DNA from: Chitinophaga alhagiae
GTDB taxonomy: Bacteria > Bacteroidota > Bacteroidia > Chitinophagales > Chitinophagaceae
NCBI RefSeq assembly: GCF_003568665.1
Contig: NZ_QXMH01000001.1
Coordinates: 1,550,001 to 1,614,000 of the forward strand
Direction: 5' to 3'
DNA length: 64,000 bases
In this document: in pieces, positions 60,450 to 64,000 of the stretch
Numbering within the stretch: the stretch's first letter is position 1
Layout of the letters: each line of letters begins with the position of its first letter
Translations under genes and position numbers: made by a program
Notes under the pieces: generated by a model
What the model was told of the DNA's origin: nothing
Seen by the model: the letters and a program-made list of their open reading frames with translations, nothing else
Databases searched by the model: none

Positions 60450-61554
60450 ATTTTTCTTTCCCTGCTATGTAAATGCCCCTGGGTTGAAATGCTTCGTCAA
60501 AAATGGTGAGGTTGGCGGGTTGACCGGGTGTGATCTCTCCACGCTCCGGCATGCCCATCAGGCGGGCGGGATAGGTAGATGCCATGCGAAGGGCTTCGTC
60601 TAGCGGAATGCCTGCATGCTGCATGCAGTTTCTTACACCCTGCAGCAACGTGATGGCGGAGCCAGATAGCGTGCCATCTGTAAGCGTGTACCGGTCTCCC
60701 CTGAACACGTGCGGGTAAGCGCCTTTGCTGGGCGCTACAGCGTCTGTGATCAGGAACAGGCGGTTGCCCATTACTTTTTTACTGATGGCCAGGGTGTTAT
60801 AATCAACATGAATACCATCAGGTATGATGCTGGCATATGCATGTTCCGCCTGGTATACCGCACCGGGCAAACCGGTATCGCGGTGGTGAAAGGCGCTCAT
60901 GGCATTAAACAGGTGGGTGGCGGTTTGAATGCCCTGCCTGAAACCTGCGGCAGCTTCTGCAAAAGTAGCATTGCTGTGGCCGGCAGATATGATCACGCCA
61001 TGGCGGAGCAGCAGGTCTATCACTGCGGGGTCACACATTTCCGGGGCCAGGGTCATCATTTTTATTACTCCTTGCGCTCTTTCCATCAATGCCTCCACTT
61101 CTTTTATTTCCGGGCGCCGGATGTGCTCGGGAATATGCGCGCCGCGTTTTACGGGGTTGAGGTAAGGGCCTTCCAGGTGCAGGCCTAATACGGAAGGTAC
61201 CGGATGATCGCGCACAGTGTCTATGGCCTTTTCAAAAACGGCCAGGCTGTTGGTGGCCAGGGTGAGCAGAAAACCGGTTGTGCCGCTGGCTTCCAGGGAA
61301 CCGGCAATTTGCTGTAAAGCAGTGAAGGAGGGATCATCTGAAAACAGATGATCTCCTCCTCCATATATCTGCAGATCAAGCAGGCCGGGTGCAATGCTAT
61401 GGCCTGTATGGTTGATGATGCGGGCTTTTGTGGGGATGCTGTCAGGAACTGCCAGGCCCTTTACAATTCCGTTCTCGATTAATAAGGCCTTCTCTCTCAC
61501 AATGTCTTTTCCAGTGTAAATAACCGCGCCGGTGAGTGCTGTCAGCATACGCAA
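60448..61554 (-). CDS. nagA: N-acetylglucosamine-6-phosphate deacetylase
   Basis: This 368-residue cytoplasmic metalloenzyme removes acetyl from GlcNAc-6-phosphate, giving GlcN-6-P for glycolysis or cell-wall synthesis. Visible motifs are the metal-site Glu in LHLEGPYLNP, His in SAGHSNATF, His in THLFNAMSAFHH, substrate-site IIPDGIHVD and the catalytic Asp in LITDAVAP. The length is normal. It begins 14 bp after the susD-like gene, so it belongs to the same operon, suggesting the SusCD pair imports amino-sugar-containing glycans. ATG 61548 is an alternative start. Confidence 0.95.
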   Translation of the reverse strand: MRMLTALTGAVIYTGKDIVREKALLIENGIVKGLAVPDSIPTKARIINHTGHSIAPGLLDLQIYGGGDHLFSDDPSFTALQQIAGSLEASGTTGFLLTLATNSLAVFEKAIDTVRDHPVPSVLGLHLEGPYLNPVKRGAHIPEHIRRPEIKEVEALMERAQGVIKMMTLAPEMCDPAVIDLLLRHGVIISAGHSNATFAEAAAGFRQGIQTATHLFNAMSAFHHRDTGLPGAVYQAEHAYASIIPDGIHVDYNTLAISKKVMGNRLFLITDAVAPSKGAYPHVFRGDRYTLTDGTLSGSAITLLQGVRNCMQHAGIPLDEALRMASTYPARLMGMPERGEITPGQPANLTIFDEAFQPRGIYIAGKEK

Positions 61555-61568
61555 ATTTTTTCCTAAAG

Positions 61569-63350
61569 TTACTGCGTCCAGCCCGGATTTTGGGACAATT
61601 CTGCCCCGGCGTCTTCATATAGTTTTATCTGGTTGAGGGGAATAGGTTGCAGGTATACCTTGTCGCTTTCAAAAATACGTTTAGCCACCGGCGAGGGAAT
61701 GATGTACCCTTCGTTGGCGCCCGTGAGCGTAACGTCTTTCAGCCAGGAGCCGGTAGCGGGCGGTTGTTTATCCCATTCGGAACGCACTATCCACGCACCG
61801 CGGTTGATGTCCGGGTTTTTCTCCGTGTCTGTATAATCCAGTTTTTTCCAGCGGCGCAGGTCATCCAGCCGGAAACCTTCCATCACCAGCTCCACGCGGC
61901 GTTCCCGCCTGATTTCCCAGATCATGGCCGGCACCAGAGGATCCCGCTTTTCATCGTCATATACAGTGCCGCCAACGGCCGGCTGGCCGCCAACCACCTG
62001 CAGGTCTGGTAACTTGGTATCGTTGCCGGGAATACCGGTGGGGCGTTTCCGTAATATGTTGATGGATTTGTCCAGGTCCTCCTGTGTAATGCCGGGCTGG
62101 CCCAGCGTGCCCAGTTCAGCGGCCGCTTCGGCGTAGTTTACCAGCACTTCTCCGTAACGGATCACGGGGGCATGGGTGGGATTGAGGTTGGAAAGACCGA
62201 TGGACTGGTCCTTAATTTCATCATTCAGGAACTTGAGCGTGCAATAACCGGAAGTAGACACGCCCAGCAGGTTCGTTTTGTTATAAGAGCCGTTCGGGCG
62301 GACCTCCATGTTGTAGGTGCCGAACATACGCGGGTCACGGTTGGCCATTACCTCGTTAATATTCTTGTCTCCCACATAGAGCGGGTTGGGATTTGCGCCG
62401 GAGGGATCTATGGGCAACCCGTTCACACAAAGATAGGTTTCGACCAGGTTTTTGTTAGGCCCTGTCTGACCTTCCCGGTTCACATAACTGTTGAGGGAGT
62501 GAGTGAGCAATCCGGTAGCGTACCTGCGGTACATGATCATGTCTTCGTTCTTGGACAGGTCCAGCGAATTGAAAGACTCGCGGTAGGCATTGGTAAATTT
62601 AAAGCCGCCTTTGGTGATCACTTCATTGCCCGCCCATTTGGCAGCAGCCAGGTACTCTGCCGCCTTGGCGGTGCTCAGGTTATGGTACTTTTGCCAGGTG
62701 CCTTCAAACAGCATGATGCGTGACATATAGGCCATCACCACCCATTTGGAAACGTTCAGGCCTTTTTCTCCATCTGCCGCACGCACATTTTCCGCGGCAA
62801 ACTTGAAGTCTGCCAGCACGCTGTCCATCACCACGGCACGGGGGTCCCGGGGTTTATAGATCAGCTCTTCCTCTGATGACAGCGGCGGTTTGCCAAACCA
62901 GGGAACATCCCCATACGTATTTACCAGGTCGGAGAAAGCCAGGGCGCGGAAAAAGCGGGCAACGCCCAGCCAGTGGTTCCTGGCTTCGTCTGAAAGACCC
63001 GGCACCGTGCCTATCCTGTCTATAAAAATATTGGCCTTGCGAATGTTGGTAAAGCTCCAGCCGCCATCTGTGGCGGGAACAACTTTAGTGAACTGCGGAG
63101 GGCTGGTAGGGCCAAAGTCGTCATTCAAAGACTGGCCCTGGTAAAAGTACGGCCCAAAGGTGAACCCGCTGGCGTAGCCTACAAAATAGGTGGTATAAAA
63201 GCCGTAGGCAAAAGTGCGCAGGTTTTTTTCGTTGGCCCAGTAAGAATCATCGTCCAGTTTGTCAAGCGGGTCGCGTACCAGGAAGTCTTTCTTACACCCT
63301 GCCATCAAACCTGCCATCAATATCAGAGCTAAATATATTCTCGCTTTCAT
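61569..63350 (-). CDS. RagB/SusD-family outer-membrane glycan-binding lipoprotein
   Basis: This 593-residue surface lipoprotein has a lipobox signal MKARIYLALILMAGLMAGCKKDFL (Cys 19). SusD-type features follow: DDDSYWANEKNLRTFAYGFY, RFFRALAFSDLVNTYGDVPW, VRYGEVLVNYAEAAAELG-like helix (here APVIRYGEVLVNYAEAAAEL) and the C-terminal EIRRERRVELVMEGFRLDDL. It works as the lid of the SusC transporter encoded just upstream. Substrate is unknown; nagA in the operon hints at amino sugars. Confidence 0.95.
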   Translation of the reverse strand: MKARIYLALILMAGLMAGCKKDFLVRDPLDKLDDDSYWANEKNLRTFAYGFYTTYFVGYASGFTFGPYFYQGQSLNDDFGPTSPPQFTKVVPATDGGWSFTNIRKANIFIDRIGTVPGLSDEARNHWLGVARFFRALAFSDLVNTYGDVPWFGKPPLSSEEELIYKPRDPRAVVMDSVLADFKFAAENVRAADGEKGLNVSKWVVMAYMSRIMLFEGTWQKYHNLSTAKAAEYLAAAKWAGNEVITKGGFKFTNAYRESFNSLDLSKNEDMIMYRRYATGLLTHSLNSYVNREGQTGPNKNLVETYLCVNGLPIDPSGANPNPLYVGDKNINEVMANRDPRMFGTYNMEVRPNGSYNKTNLLGVSTSGYCTLKFLNDEIKDQSIGLSNLNPTHAPVIRYGEVLVNYAEAAAELGTLGQPGITQEDLDKSINILRKRPTGIPGNDTKLPDLQVVGGQPAVGGTVYDDEKRDPLVPAMIWEIRRERRVELVMEGFRLDDLRRWKKLDYTDTEKNPDINRGAWIVRSEWDKQPPATGSWLKDVTLTGANEGYIIPSPVAKRIFESDKVYLQPIPLNQIKLYEDAGAELSQNPGWTQ

Positions 63351-63368
63351 AATTATCCGGTTTAAATA

Positions 63369-64000
63369 TTAAAAGGTGACTTGAAGGCCGAAAGAAATTT
63401 CTTTGCGGTAAGGATACACACGGCCAAAGGATGATGCATCCGTCTGTTCTGCCGTCAGATCCACTTCAGGGTCAATGGGCACGCTCAGGTTGTCCCAGGT
63501 GAGCAGGTTTTCACCGCTGATGTACACGCGTGCCTGCCTGATGTGCGCCCTGTTGGTAAGGTGGGCGGGCAATGTATACCCCAGTGAAATGTTTTTCAGG
63601 CGGAGGTAAGACATATCCAGCAGGTAGCGGGATTGCACAAAGAAGTTGCGGCTGTTGTTGGACTTGCCGGCGTCGGTGGGGCGGGGATAGAAGGCGCCTG
63701 TACGGTCTGCCCTCCAGTAATCCATCTGGTGGGTGTACCAGCCTTCCGCGGCATTGAAACCGGGTATCACTACCGGGCCGCTGGGCCACAGTTCACGTTT
63801 GCCTACGCCTTGCAGGTAGAAGCTGAAATCGATCCCTTTCCAGTCCGCACCTGCACGCAGGCCGTACTGGTAGCGGGGAGTGGAATTGCCTATCACCCGC
63901 AGGTCTCCATAATCATCCAGCGTGCTGGTGCCGGAGAATACTTCGCCACTGCCATCCAGGTCTTTGTACTTCACATCTCCAGGGCCATATTGGAACCAGT
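63369..64000 (-). CDS. SusC/RagA-family TonB-linked outer-membrane transporter, C-terminal part only
   Basis: This is the last 210 residues of a SusC-type transporter; the frame is open to the window edge. It contains VIGNSTPRYQYGLRAGADWK, FSFYLQGVGKREL, SYLRLKNISLGYTLPAHLTN and VYISGENLLTWDN, the usual SusC C-terminal strands, and ends SFGLQVTF with a terminal Phe. It precedes the susD gene by 18 bp in the same direction. Confidence 0.93.
   Translation of the reverse strand, partial: WFQYGPGDVKYKDLDGSGEVFSGTSTLDDYGDLRVIGNSTPRYQYGLRAGADWKGIDFSFYLQGVGKRELWPSGPVVIPGFNAAEGWYTHQMDYWRADRTGAFYPRPTDAGKSNNSRNFFVQSRYLLDMSYLRLKNISLGYTLPAHLTNRAHIRQARVYISGENLLTWDNLSVPIDPEVDLTAEQTDASSFGRVYPYRKEISFGLQVTF

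Noticed and set aside
1..64000. CRISPR arrays, tRNA/rRNA genes, transposases, integrases, known restriction or toxin-antitoxin systems
   Set aside because: I looked for repeat-spacer patterns, transposase or integrase motifs and RNA gene landmarks and saw none; short RNA genes could be missed by eye.

Overview
The window looks like chromosomal DNA of a Bacteroidota bacterium, most likely a Chitinophaga-like member of the Chitinophagaceae. The evidence is alternative complex III genes, a SusC/SusD pair, PorP/SprF with a gliding-motility-type C-terminal domain (type IX secretion), DUF5606, and repeated matches to the Bacteroidota -7 promoter element TAnnTTTG in place of a sigma-70 -10 box. I saw no rRNA, tRNA, CRISPR array, transposase or phage gene.

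Layout. 1-5386 (minus): actA-actB-actC, the start of an alternative complex III (quinol to cytochrome c) operon, cut by the window edge. 5890-7139: purN and a barrel-like protein. 7236-15122: a metal-homeostasis island of two divergent operons. One is MerC-like protein, COG0523 GTPase and TonB-dependent receptor; the other is ABC ATPase, His-rich FtsX-type permease, DUF3299 lipoprotein, SCO1 and a Fur-family regulator. They share a control region with two GCAAC-N3-GTTGC inverted repeats, and I read it as a Zur-type zinc-uptake regulon. 15123-22625: DUF6624 protein, M3 oligoendopeptidase, DUF5606 protein, a lamin-tail-domain secreted protein, asd, a small orphan and DUF2461. 22788-25431: amtB followed by a porin. 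25845-30755: uvrB, S1/P1 nuclease, PfkB kinase and a lipoprotein.

30951-41813 is a type IX secretion/adhesin cassette: a 2576-aa Ig-repeat adhesin with a gliding-motility C-terminal domain, PorP/SprF, and a PorE-like TPR/beta-propeller/OmpA protein. A 23-bp near-identical direct repeat flanks it on both sides. Next come a 660-bp AT-rich gap with eight same-strand TTCATT motifs and an 855-aa NACHT-like STAND NTPase. 45103-51605 holds a membrane transglutaminase-like protein, Dps, a second OmpA-family protein, a decayed SDR gene and a large outer-membrane receptor. 51606-57825 is the conserved SpoIIM-DUF4129-DUF4350-MoxR-DUF58 operon with a divergent RDD gene. 57884-60393 is an ECF sigma factor, an unusual protein joining an anti-sigma-like N-terminus to a beta-barrel, and a lipoprotein. 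60448-64000 is SusC-SusD-NagA, pointing to amino-sugar or glycan use.

Most functions follow from recognisable family motifs. The less ordinary parts are the zinc island with its operators, the direct-repeat-flanked adhesin cassette, the STAND NTPase with its motif-rich upstream region, and the sigma-factor partner with two apparent membrane localisations. All assignments are from reading sequence only; no database search was run.
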